64,000 nt of DNA from contig NZ_MBLO01000213.1 in the NCBI RefSeq assembly GCF_001854805.1, forward strand, positions 31,472 through 95,471. Direction: 5' to 3'. The DNA is from Pseudofrankia coriaricola (GTDB taxonomy: Bacteria; Actinomycetota; Actinomycetes; Frankiales; Frankiaceae). Both the position numbers and the translations under genes were made by a program. Under the pieces are notes generated by a model, which saw only the letters and a program-made list of their open reading frames with translations, was not told the origin of the DNA and made no database searches. Shown piece by piece: positions 8,861 through 17,456 of this stretch; the stretch's first letter is position 1, and each line of letters starts with the position of its first letter.

Positions 8861-10459
8861 GTGGCGGGCACGGACGGTCACTGGCGGCCCGACGACCCGG
8901 CCGGCGCTCCTGAACGGGATCACGTCGGCTCGGCGCGAAACCCCGACGACCCGGACGGCCCACTCACACGCCTGCTGACCGCCGCGTCCGGGGCGGCGCG
9001 CCGGCTGCTCGCCCGGCCGGGCGGCCGGATCCTGGTCACGGTGGGCGCCGTCGTGCTGCTCGCGGGCGCGGGCGGCGCCGTCTGGTTCGCCACGGCCGAC
9101 CCGCCGCCCACCGGCCCCAGCTGCGACGGAGCCGGCGTCGTCTGCTCCCGCACGGCGCGGTTCGCCGCCCAGACGGACCCTGACCGCGCCATTCTGAACC
9201 TGTCCGGCGCCCCCGCCGTCGCCGGCGCCGGCGCCGTCGGCGAGAGCTACGTGACCACCCGTCCGGTCGACTCGCTGCCGCCGCCGCCCTCCGGCGGCCG
9301 GGACGACTGCGCGGGACGGGCCGCCTGGGCCGCATCGGTCGGCGCGGCCCAGGCCGACATCTCGCCGGTGCGACTGGACGTCAGCGCCCGCCGGGATGTG
9401 CCGGTCGAGGTGCTCGGCTTCGCGGTCCACATCGACGCCAGCCGTGTCGACGAGCCCGAGGGCGCCCTGCTCACATGCACGGGTGCGGCGCGGCCGGACC
9501 GGTACTCCCACCCTGTCCATCAGCTCCCGCAGGCGCGGGCGCTGGCCCGGTCCGAGGCGGTGCTGCTCGACCTCGCGCGCACCACGTCCGAGCTGATCCC
9601 GCCGCGGCCGGACGTCGCCGCCGTCACCGTCCCGCCATCCCCGCGCACGGTCGAGGTGGCGCCGGGGCGGACCGAGTCGATCCTCGTCGCAGGCCTCGCC
9701 GGCGGCTGTGACTGCCGGTGGCGGTTGGAAGTCTCGCTGGTGGTGGACGGTGAGCGGCAGGTGGTCACGGTCGGCCGGGATGGCGCCCGTCTCGGCCCGG
9801 CGGATAGCAACCCGGGGCAACCGCCGTTCCGGACGGTGTCGTCGACGATGCTCACCCCGTACCGCTACCTCGAGGGCCGCTGGCAGCCGGCCGAGCTTCC
9901 CCTGGGCGCCGCCCAGCCGGTCTGCCCGCTGCTGCCGTCCACCGAGATCGCGGCCGCGTTCGGCTGGCAGACAGCCGACTCCGTCCCGTTCTTCCAGACC
10001 AACGCGTTGGAGAGCGACGCCGTGGGCGCCTCCGGCCGGCTGGCGCGCGGGGTGTCCTGCGCCTGGCAGGCCGACCCGGACCGTTACGGCCGGGGCAATC
10101 TCGACGTCGCCCTGCTGGAGCTCGGGGACGTCGACGCCGCCCGCGCCGAGTTCGAGGCCCAGCGGGCGCTGCTCACGAGCGAGCCAGCCCTGTTCGACTG
10201 CGACCCGGGGTCGGCCGCCGGGAGCCTGGCGCCGGTCCCGGTCCCGGTCGCCGGGCTGGGCGACGACGCGGTCCGCACACCGGGCAGGCTCATCGCCCTG
10301 GCCGGTATGAAGGTCGTCCACGTCGAGCTGTGCTCCGCGCCGCTGCCCGACCCGAACCAGCCCTCGCCGTCCACGCCGACGCCGCCGTCGACCACCTCGG
10401 GAGTGGTCGGCGACCCGGCCGCCCTCGCCCGCCTGGCCCGTGTGGCCCTCGCCGCATAG
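8861..10459 (+). CDS. Single-pass membrane protein of unknown function, paralogue of the gene at 455
   Basis: This 532-residue protein has about 50 cytoplasmic residues, a transmembrane helix (~50-72, ILVTVGAVVLLAGAGGAVWF) and a large outer region. It shares with the protein at 455 the AWAAS(I/V)GAA block, CDCRWRLEVSLVVDGERQVV, the VCPLL(P)STE block and paired Cys toward the end. A GGAAGGAGGGATCAC ribosome binding site sits directly before GTG 8861, making this start secure. The C-terminus is Pro/Ser/Thr-rich. No enzymatic motif is visible. Together with its paralogue it brackets nnr to tsaE. Confidence 0.85.
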   Translation: MAGTDGHWRPDDPAGAPERDHVGSARNPDDPDGPLTRLLTAASGAARRLLARPGGRILVTVGAVVLLAGAGGAVWFATADPPPTGPSCDGAGVVCSRTARFAAQTDPDRAILNLSGAPAVAGAGAVGESYVTTRPVDSLPPPPSGGRDDCAGRAAWAASVGAAQADISPVRLDVSARRDVPVEVLGFAVHIDASRVDEPEGALLTCTGAARPDRYSHPVHQLPQARALARSEAVLLDLARTTSELIPPRPDVAAVTVPPSPRTVEVAPGRTESILVAGLAGGCDCRWRLEVSLVVDGERQVVTVGRDGARLGPADSNPGQPPFRTVSSTMLTPYRYLEGRWQPAELPLGAAQPVCPLLPSTEIAAAFGWQTADSVPFFQTNALESDAVGASGRLARGVSCAWQADPDRYGRGNLDVALLELGDVDAARAEFEAQRALLTSEPALFDCDPGSAAGSLAPVPVPVAGLGDDAVRTPGRLIALAGMKVVHVELCSAPLPDPNQPSPSTPTPPSTTSGVVGDPAALARLARVALAA

Positions 10460-10591
10460 CGGCAGGTGCCGCGCGGTTCCGCGGGCTGGCGACCCGGTCG
10501 GCGACGTACCCGTGTCGCTGTCGATCGTCTACGTCGCCGGCGCGCTTGCGGCGTGGCGGCCACCATGCTCGCCCAGCTCACGCGAGTCGTG

Positions 10592-13123
10592 TCAGTGGGT
10601 CACCGCCGTGTGACGGTCCGGCTCAGCCGGCGCCGATGACGGGCGAGGCACCCGCCCCGCCTGTGCGCCGGACGGCTCATGCGCCACCGCAAGATCAAGG
10701 ATGCGCTCCAGCAGCTCGCGCGGCGTGGCCGGCTCCTCCTCCGCCAGTCCCTGGTGGTAGAAGACCGTCGCCGGGGTGAGGCCGGGCAGGCTGTTCGCCT
10801 CAATAACGATGATCTCGCCGGTCTCCCGGTGCATGAACGCGTCGATGCGGCCGTAACCCGCCATCCCAAGAGCATTCGCGACGCGCGCGATGCGGGTCTT
10901 CGCCGTCTCGACGGCCTCGGGCTGGACCCGTCCCAGCGGAGCGGTCGGCGGTGGAGTGATGTTGATGCCCGTACCGCCCATGAACTTCTCCTCCAGGCTG
11001 AGGATGCCCAGGTCGGCGATCGCCAGGCTGGGATTCATCGCGGCCATGTGTCCCTCGGGCCCGATCACCCCGACGGTGACCTCGATCCAGCCGGTGTCCC
11101 GTTGCCGGCCCCAGGTCAGCCTGCTCGCGCCCGTGCCGCCCGTGCCGCCCGTGCCCGTGCCGTCGGTGCCGTCGGGGCCGTCGGCCACGCGCACGTCGTC
11201 CGTCTCGATGAATTCCTCGAAAAGGAGATGGCCGCCTCGCTGGGTCGGAAGTTCGATGATCTGCCCAGAGGTCAGCAGGGAGAACTCGTCGCCGCTCAGG
11301 CGGGTGGCGCCCGCGTTCAGGAGCCGGAGATACCGGCCGAGATCGGCCGCCGTGCCGAGCGGGACGACCCCGGCCGAGCAGCCGTCGTCGAGCGGCTTGA
11401 CAATAACCCGCTGACCGCCGCAGTGATCGAGGATTTCGCCCCACAGCGCGGCCACCGCCTCGGCATCCGCCGCCGCGGGAGTCTCCATCCGCAGCCTGCG
11501 CGCGGTGTAGATGCCCTCGTCAGCAAGCTCGCCGACGATCTCCCCGGTCGCGTATTTGTCCATGCAGCGGCGGGACGCCTCCGGGCCCGAGCCGTTGTAC
11601 CGGACCCCGCGGCGGTCGAGCATCGCCTGCAGGGTGCCGTTCTCGCCCATTCCGCCGTGCAGCGCGATGAAGACCAGGTCGTTTCGGTCGAGGAACTCGT
11701 CCATGGTCATGCGCTCGGGCGGGCTCGCGGGCGCGTTCAGGGCCGCGTCCGCGAGTCCGAGACGCTTGCGGATCGGGTCCGCGAGCGCGTGCCGCTTCGG
11801 TTCGTCCCGCTGCCCGCTCCGGCACGCCTCAAGAATCTCCTCGACGGAATGACGCAGCGCCGATGAGTACGACAGCCGCCAGACCGAGCCGTCGGGGTCG
11901 AGCAGGTGGGGCCGGGGCAGGTAGCGGCTGGAGCCCAGAAGCTTGAGCCAGACGTTCGTCCCGCTCAGGACCGAGACCTGCCGCTCGGCCGTCGCACCGC
12001 CGAACAGGACCGCGACGGGACGCCGCTGGCCGGTCGCGGCCGTATCGGCTGGTTCCGGCTCCTCCCAGGTAGTTCCCGCACGCCTGGCGGCCGTACGCAG
12101 GACGAGCCGAAGGATGTCGCCGTGGGTCAGCCCGATCTGAGCGGCCTGGACGAACAGGAAGCTGTTCTGCTCCATCCCGCTGATCAGATTCACATCGGAA
12201 ACCACCAGCGTGCCGTCGGGCTGCAGCCAGCCGTCGATCCGCGCGAAGTCCCGAAGGCCGAGCACCCGGAAGACGTCCTCCGAGAGGCCTCGCACCTCCG
12301 CGGTGACGTCCAGGCCCCAAGACGGCGGGCAGCGGTAGTGGACGTCGTCGCTGGCCAGGTATTTCCGCCGGTAGTCGAAGATCTCGTCGTCACTCGACAT
12401 GTTGTTGAGCTGGATCTCGACCGGGATGAGAGCGACCGGTCCGGACAGCCCGTCGACCACGACGGTCGTGACCTCGGTCCCCGACATCCACGGCTGCGCC
12501 AGGACCCGCTCGTACCGCCCGAGCAGCATACGGAGAACCCCGCCCGCGGCGGCCAAGCCGGCGACGACGTGAACGTCGATGCTGGACCCGCCCTGGGCGG
12601 GCTTCAGGACCAGTTTCCCGGACTGCTCGAACGCCGCGGCCAGGGTGGCGTCAACGTCCGCGTCCGGCATGTCACGGGTGAAGAGCGTGGATGGCACGGT
12701 CCTGATGCCATGGGCACCGAGAGCCTGGCAGGCGCGGAACTTGTCGAAGGCCACCTCACATGCGGCGGAACCCGAGCCGACGAACGGGACGCCGACCTCT
12801 TCCAGGAGCGCCTGCAGCCGCCCGTCCTCGCCGAAGGCGCCGTGCATCGCCGGGAACACCAGATCGACCGTGCGCAGCCTGTCCGCCAGCGCCTCCGGCG
12901 AAAGCCTCGAGCCGGGGTCAAGCTTGAAATCGAAATCCGACGGCGTGTTGCAGTACAGCAGGCTGGGCGATATCGCGTACGGGTCACAGCGGCGGTCGAA
13001 ATAAATGACCTCACCCAGACGGACGGTCCCGTCGGCCAGATGGTCAGCCACCGAACGTGCCGAGTTGAGCGAGATTCCGCGCTCCTCGGACGGACCACCC
13101 AGAAGCAACGCGACGTTGATCAT
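10592..13123 (-). CDS. Tandem fusion of two D-alanine-D-alanine ligase-like ATP-grasp modules
   Basis: This 843-residue protein is about twice the length of Ddl and contains two complete-looking modules. Module 1 (1-~350) has LLLGGPSEERGISLNS, PAMHGAFGEDG, GSGSAACEVAFDK and KPAQGGSSID; its metal-ligand segment reads SDVNLISG instead of the usual E-x-N-T-x-P-G. Module 2 (~368-825) has VAVLFGGATAERQVSVLSG, ALHGGMGENG, GSGPEASRRCMDK, KPLDDGCSAG, GRIDAF and a canonical EANSLPGLTPATVF. Gly/Thr/Asp repeats (648-666) sit in module 2. Ddl enzymes join two D-amino acids with ATP; two modules could make different dipeptides, a tripeptide-like product, or act as catalytic and regulatory halves. ATG 13123 follows GAGGAAAG. 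It is downstream of the MurF-Alr fusion on the same strand. Confidence 0.9.
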   Translation of the reverse strand: MINVALLLGGPSEERGISLNSARSVADHLADGTVRLGEVIYFDRRCDPYAISPSLLYCNTPSDFDFKLDPGSRLSPEALADRLRTVDLVFPAMHGAFGEDGRLQALLEEVGVPFVGSGSAACEVAFDKFRACQALGAHGIRTVPSTLFTRDMPDADVDATLAAAFEQSGKLVLKPAQGGSSIDVHVVAGLAAAGGVLRMLLGRYERVLAQPWMSGTEVTTVVVDGLSGPVALIPVEIQLNNMSSDDEIFDYRRKYLASDDVHYRCPPSWGLDVTAEVRGLSEDVFRVLGLRDFARIDGWLQPDGTLVVSDVNLISGMEQNSFLFVQAAQIGLTHGDILRLVLRTAARRAGTTWEEPEPADTAATGQRRPVAVLFGGATAERQVSVLSGTNVWLKLLGSSRYLPRPHLLDPDGSVWRLSYSSALRHSVEEILEACRSGQRDEPKRHALADPIRKRLGLADAALNAPASPPERMTMDEFLDRNDLVFIALHGGMGENGTLQAMLDRRGVRYNGSGPEASRRCMDKYATGEIVGELADEGIYTARRLRMETPAAADAEAVAALWGEILDHCGGQRVIVKPLDDGCSAGVVPLGTAADLGRYLRLLNAGATRLSGDEFSLLTSGQIIELPTQRGGHLLFEEFIETDDVRVADGPDGTDGTGTGGTGGTGASRLTWGRQRDTGWIEVTVGVIGPEGHMAAMNPSLAIADLGILSLEEKFMGGTGINITPPPTAPLGRVQPEAVETAKTRIARVANALGMAGYGRIDAFMHRETGEIIVIEANSLPGLTPATVFYHQGLAEEEPATPRELLERILDLAVAHEPSGAQAGRVPRPSSAPAEPDRHTAVTH

Positions 13124-13602
13124 CTTTCCTCGTCTCGAGTGTGGCCCTGGGGCCGTCCATCCGCTCGGGGTCAGTCGCGTGAGATCGGCCTAGGCCAGCT
13201 CACAGGCGTCCCAGCTCCCAGGTTCACACCCCCGGGCCCGCTCGCACGATCCTAGGTCCGCCAGATGAAGACCGCTCCGACACCTTGCGGGAGTGCGCTA
13301 CTTCCGTTACCGATGGTAACGGACCTCTCAAAGCGGCTCGGGTCGTCGATGTCGAAACGTGCCCGCGAGTGGCAGCGGTACAGCACGGTTTCAAGCACCG
13401 AGGGCCGATCCCGTTCAGGTTGATGGAGATCTACGCCAAGCCGTGCACCGCGTACCGTTCAGAAAGACCGGGTAGCACTGCACGGTGGATGGATACGGAA
13501 ACGAGGCAAAAGGTGACAGCGGACACCTTCGGCGTTCTCCAGCTCGAGATGGTGCCGCCCCGGTTTGGCGCTGTCCGCCACGCCTGGACGGAGCCCGGCT
13601 GA
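13124..13602. other. 479-bp gap between murF-alr and the tandem ligase gene
   Basis: No credible gene is seen. A plus-strand open frame at 13285-13602 (105 codons) has no ribosome binding site and no recognisable protein. The stretch is noticeably less G+C-rich than most of the window and holds the 19-bp palindrome at 13304-13322. It probably carries a promoter for the tandem ligase gene. Confidence 0.5.
13304..13322. promoter_or_regulatory. Perfect palindrome, probable operator upstream of the tandem ligase gene
   Basis: CCGTTACC-GAT-GGTAACGG is an 8+3+8 perfect inverted repeat about 180 bp before the start at 13123, in otherwise unstructured DNA. Size and symmetry suit a dimeric repressor site. 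It does not resemble the loose AT-rich Lrp consensus, so the regulator may be another protein. Confidence 0.55.
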
Positions 13603-16104
13603 CTAGTGCTGTGTGAAGACCCGCTGCACCCGCGGACCGACGCCGGTCAGCAGTTCGTGCGGGACGGTCCCCATCGCCTCGGCCGCCTGTTCGATTGGAA
13701 GCGAAAATCCGGCGTACTGGCCGAAGACGAGGACGTCGTTGCCGAGATGGGCATCGGGATGTTCGGAGATGTCGATCGCCATGGAGTCCATCGACACCGA
13801 GCCCGCGATGTTGCATCGCCGGCCGTTGACCAGGACGAACCCGACGTTGCTGAACGACCGAGGCACCGAGTCGTAGTAGCCCGCCGGAATGAGGGCGATA
13901 CGCCGTCCGGGCACCGTGGCGCGGTACCGACCGCCGTAGCCCGCCCAGTCACCGGGCTCCATGTCGTGGATCTCGACGATCCGACTCACCAGGCCGATCG
14001 CCGGCGTGAGACTGACCATCGACGCGGTCGCCGCCGACGGATGGATCCCATATAGGCCGAGACCGATGCGGACCATGTCGAGCCGCGCCTCGGGAAAGCG
14101 CACCGTGCCGGCCGTCGCCGCCGCGTGTCGCAGCACGTTACGGAAACCGAGCTCGGAGGCCGCCGCCCACACTTTCTGGAACTTGTCGAGCTGCTCCTGG
14201 GTGAGCCCGTCGTCCTTGGGGTCGTCGGCGCATCCGAGGTGGGTCATCAGGCCTGTCAGACGCAGACCACTTCCGCTGATGCGCTTCAGGGCGTCGATGG
14301 CCAGGTCCGGGTGAAGACCGGTGCGGTGCATCCCGGAGTCGACCTCCAGATGCACCTCGATGGGGCGGCCAAGGCGGCCCGCCGTGCTGACGACCGCGTC
14401 CAGCACCTCCTGGGAGTAGACCAGCGGCGTCAGGCCGTGCCGCACCATCTTCTCGATCTCCTCGGGCAGCCCGAGGAAAACAAGGATGGGCATCTGGACC
14501 CGGGCCCGGCGCAGCGTGATCCCCTCATCAGTGGTCGCCACGCCCAACCAGTCGACACCCGTCTCGCGCAGGCAGTGCGCCAGGCTGACCGGATTGGTGC
14601 CGTAGGCGTCGGCCTTGACCACGCCCATGAGCCTGGTGTGCGAGCCGACCATCTGGCGGAAGGCGGCGACGTTGCTTCTTACCGCCGCGAGGTCCACGAA
14701 CATTCGGGTCGGTGCCGTGTTCTCCACCAGCCGGCGCCATACTCCGGTGACGAGGGTCTCCCGCACGGCGTACACGAATGCGACGTCGTCCGGTGTGAGC
14801 TCGGTTGCGACGAACTCCCTCATCCGGTCCGTGTCGGCGAACAACCGCGCCCGGGGGCCGCCGGTCTCGGTTCCGAGCCCGGCTGTCACGGCCTCGTGCG
14901 CCTTGGCCTGGAGACCGCAGACAACGTCCACCCGCTCCGCGAGCAGGATAGATCCCACCCGGCGCAGGTCTTCCTCGGCGACCTCCCGGTCGAAAGGGTC
15001 GGCCAGCAGAACGAAGAGACGGCCCGTCGCGCCCAGCAACGTTCGCGCGGTCCGGATCGCGCTGCTGAGCGCCAGCGGGTCGATGGTCGCCACGTCACCG
15101 ACGACCGTGGCGCCATCGGCGCGACGCCACATCTCCATCCGCGTCGACGTCGGTGTGTAGTCCGCAAACGTGTCGAGCAGCGAACGAGGCTCGGCGCCCA
15201 GCAGTGTCGCGGCCGACATGGCGAGCCCGATGTCGCCGAGCACTTCGCGCGAAGGCGTTGGCAGCACGAGATCGCGCGACAGCCCATCAGGGAGGGTGGC
15301 CGTGACCAGCAGGCCCTGCCGGACATGCGTGGGCTGGGACAGCCTTGGCAGCTCGGGGGACTCGCCGGCCACCACGACGGGAACCCCGGCCGACGCCTCG
15401 GCCCAGCCCCGCAGCTCGGCGTCGTCGGCCCCGAGCAGCACCGACCCGCCGGCCGGCAGCTCCGTCACCATGGAGAGCAGCTCGCGCGCGTAGGACTCGC
15501 GGTCCCCGAAGTTCTGCAAATGCCGCGTTCCCAGGTTGGTGAGAACGGCCATGTCCGGCCGCACCATCCGTCGGAGGCGTTCCATCTCACCAGTGCGGGT
15601 GGCGGCAGCCTCGAACACGGCGATCTCGGCATCCGGCGGACAGTCGAGCATGGCGAGCGCCACTCCAAGCTGGCTGTTGTAGCTGCCCGAACTGCCGTAG
15701 ACGTGCCGCGTCGCGCCGATGGCGTGAACCAGGGCATCCTTGGTCACCGTCTTGCCGTTGCTTCCAATGACCGCTACCACTGTCGCGGCCAGCCTGGAAC
15801 GCCACCAAGCCGCCAGCCGCTGCAGCGCGGCGAGCGGGTCCGGCACCACGATCAGCGGACCGGACACAGGGTCGGGAAGGCGGAACCCGGCCGAGACGAC
15901 CGCGGCGACCGCGCCGCCCGCCAGCGCTCTCGACACGAACTGGTGCCCGTCCAGACGGCCCCGCAGGGCGAAGAACACGCTGTCCGACTGAAGCCGCTCG
16001 GAATGGATCGCCACGCTGTTGATGGACAGGTCGTCGTCATCGCCGGCGGCGAGCAGCTCACCCTCGACGATCGAGACCAGCATTCCCAACGGGATCCGAT
16101 CCAT
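13603..16104 (-). CDS. Bifunctional MurF-like ligase / alanine racemase fusion
   Basis: This 833-residue protein has two enzymes. Residues 1-~460 are MurF-like: the P-loop GSNGKTVTK (114-122), FEAAATRTGEM with the metal Glu, and TNLGTRHLQNFG with the conserved His. The usual D-x-YNANP segment of the C-terminal Mur domain is replaced by GDVATIDPLALSS. Residues ~466-833 are a fold-type III alanine racemase with MGVVKADAYG (PLP Lys497), HLEVDSGMHRTGL, MTHLGCAD and AGYGGRYRA carrying the catalytic Tyr. MurF adds D-Ala-D-Ala to UDP-MurNAc-tripeptide; Alr makes D-Ala. MurF-Alr fusions are known in Bacteroidetes. ATG 16104 has GAAGGAGG upstream; a frame extension to 16224 is disfavoured. Confidence 0.92.
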   Translation of the reverse strand: MDRIPLGMLVSIVEGELLAAGDDDDLSINSVAIHSERLQSDSVFFALRGRLDGHQFVSRALAGGAVAAVVSAGFRLPDPVSGPLIVVPDPLAALQRLAAWWRSRLAATVVAVIGSNGKTVTKDALVHAIGATRHVYGSSGSYNSQLGVALAMLDCPPDAEIAVFEAAATRTGEMERLRRMVRPDMAVLTNLGTRHLQNFGDRESYARELLSMVTELPAGGSVLLGADDAELRGWAEASAGVPVVVAGESPELPRLSQPTHVRQGLLVTATLPDGLSRDLVLPTPSREVLGDIGLAMSAATLLGAEPRSLLDTFADYTPTSTRMEMWRRADGATVVGDVATIDPLALSSAIRTARTLLGATGRLFVLLADPFDREVAEEDLRRVGSILLAERVDVVCGLQAKAHEAVTAGLGTETGGPRARLFADTDRMREFVATELTPDDVAFVYAVRETLVTGVWRRLVENTAPTRMFVDLAAVRSNVAAFRQMVGSHTRLMGVVKADAYGTNPVSLAHCLRETGVDWLGVATTDEGITLRRARVQMPILVFLGLPEEIEKMVRHGLTPLVYSQEVLDAVVSTAGRLGRPIEVHLEVDSGMHRTGLHPDLAIDALKRISGSGLRLTGLMTHLGCADDPKDDGLTQEQLDKFQKVWAAASELGFRNVLRHAAATAGTVRFPEARLDMVRIGLGLYGIHPSAATASMVSLTPAIGLVSRIVEIHDMEPGDWAGYGGRYRATVPGRRIALIPAGYYDSVPRSFSNVGFVLVNGRRCNIAGSVSMDSMAIDISEHPDAHLGNDVLVFGQYAGFSLPIEQAAEAMGTVPHELLTGVGPRVQRVFTQH

Positions 16105-16301
16105 TCGCCCTCCTTCACCCTCTACCGCAAGACTAGAGCGCGTCCACGAAGGCGGCGACTCAGCCTCCGCGACGAAGCAACGGGTGGCACGGATCAACCA
16201 CGGGTAGTAGTCACCTGCAGGCAACCGATGAGGAGAGCGGCCCCTCGACGACCGCGGTCGGCAGCAGGGCGGTAGTCGCCACGACGGATGGCGGCCGTGA
16301 T

Positions 16302-17456
16302 TCAGCGCAACGTGCTCAGAAAACGATCCATCCGTTCCAGGGCTTCCTCAATCAGCGGCAGGGCCGTCGCGTAGCAACAACGGACATGCCCCTCGCCTGA
16401 GGGACCGAAGACATGGCCGGGCACGACGGCCACCCGCTGCTCAACCAGCAACCGCTCCGCGAACTCGTCGGAGCTCAGTCCCGTCGACGCCACCGATGGG
16501 AACGCGTAAAAGGCGCCATGCGGTTCTTCGCAGCTCAGTCCTAGATCATTAAGGCCCTTCACGAAGAACCGTCGGCGGCGGTCGTAGTCGACCACCATCT
16601 CGGTCACCTCTTCACGGCCACCGCGCAGTGCCTCGAGAGCCGCCAGCTGCGACACGTGCGGGGCACACAGCATCGTGTACTGGTGGATGCGGCCCGCGAG
16701 CTCGACGATCTCGGCTGGCGCGCAGAGGTAGCCGACGCGCCACCCGGTCATGGCGTAGGCCTTCGAGAAGCCGCCGAGCAGGACGGTGCGGTCACGCGCG
16801 CCCGGCAGGCTGGGGACGCTGACATGGGGAACGCCGTAGACCAGCTGCTCGTAGATCTCGTCCGAGACGATGTAGAGATCATGGCGCACCGCGAGCTCGA
16901 CCAGAGCGGTCAGCGAGTCGATGGTCTGGACCGCGCCCGTCGGATTGGCCGGGGACGCGACGAGGATCGCCTTCGTCCGCTCCGTCACAGCCGCCTCGAT
17001 CGCGTCCACGTCGACCTGAAAGGCGGAGTCGGCGGACGGCACCAGCACCGGCACGCCCCCGGCGAACGAGACGCACGGACCGTACGCGACGTAGCAGGGC
17101 TCCGGGATGATGACCTCGTCGCCGGCGTCCAGCAGCGCGCGCAGCGCGATATCGAGGCCCTGAGAGACACCCGAGGTGATGAGGCACTCTCCGTCGGGCT
17201 GATAGCTCGCGCCGCACCGCCTCTCGAGGTCGAGGCAGACAGCCTCTCGGAGCTCGATCAGACCGGCATTCGACGTGTAGTTCGTGTAGCCGTGCTCGAA
17301 TGCGTAGATGGCCGCTTCGCGAACATTCCACGGTGTCGTGAAGTCGGGTTCGCCGACGCCGAGCGAGATCACCGAGTCCATGTTGGCCGCGATGTCGAAG
17401 AATCGACGGATACCCGACGGCGGGCAGGCCGCCACGATCGAGTTCAGCGGTTTCAT
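16302..17456 (-). CDS. PLP-dependent aminotransferase, class I (AspC/AlaA-like)
   Basis: This 384-residue fold-type I aminotransferase has GVGEPDFTTP, YTNYTSNAGLIELREAV, SPANPTGAV, VSDEIYEQLVY and the PLP-lysine segment GGFSKAYAMTGWRVGY (Lys232), plus the substrate-carboxylate region RCCYATALPLIEEALERM. These are typical of AspC/AlaA/MalY-like enzymes; the exact donor and acceptor cannot be read. Within the cassette it could supply alanine or another amino acid for the racemase and ligases. Its ATG overlaps the regulator's stop as ATGA, indicating translational coupling. Confidence 0.92.
   Translation of the reverse strand: MKPLNSIVAACPPSGIRRFFDIAANMDSVISLGVGEPDFTTPWNVREAAIYAFEHGYTNYTSNAGLIELREAVCLDLERRCGASYQPDGECLITSGVSQGLDIALRALLDAGDEVIIPEPCYVAYGPCVSFAGGVPVLVPSADSAFQVDVDAIEAAVTERTKAILVASPANPTGAVQTIDSLTALVELAVRHDLYIVSDEIYEQLVYGVPHVSVPSLPGARDRTVLLGGFSKAYAMTGWRVGYLCAPAEIVELAGRIHQYTMLCAPHVSQLAALEALRGGREEVTEMVVDYDRRRRFFVKGLNDLGLSCEEPHGAFYAFPSVASTGLSSDEFAERLLVEQRVAVVPGHVFGPSGEGHVRCCYATALPLIEEALERMDRFLSTLR

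Noticed and set aside
13285..13602. 105-codon plus-strand frame between the double ligase and murF-alr
   Set aside because: No ribosome binding site, no family resemblance, and it spans the palindrome that looks regulatory.
14125..16275. Plus-strand open frame of 716 codons opposite murF-alr
   Set aside because: The minus strand carries clear MurF and Alr motifs along its whole length; the antisense product has none.
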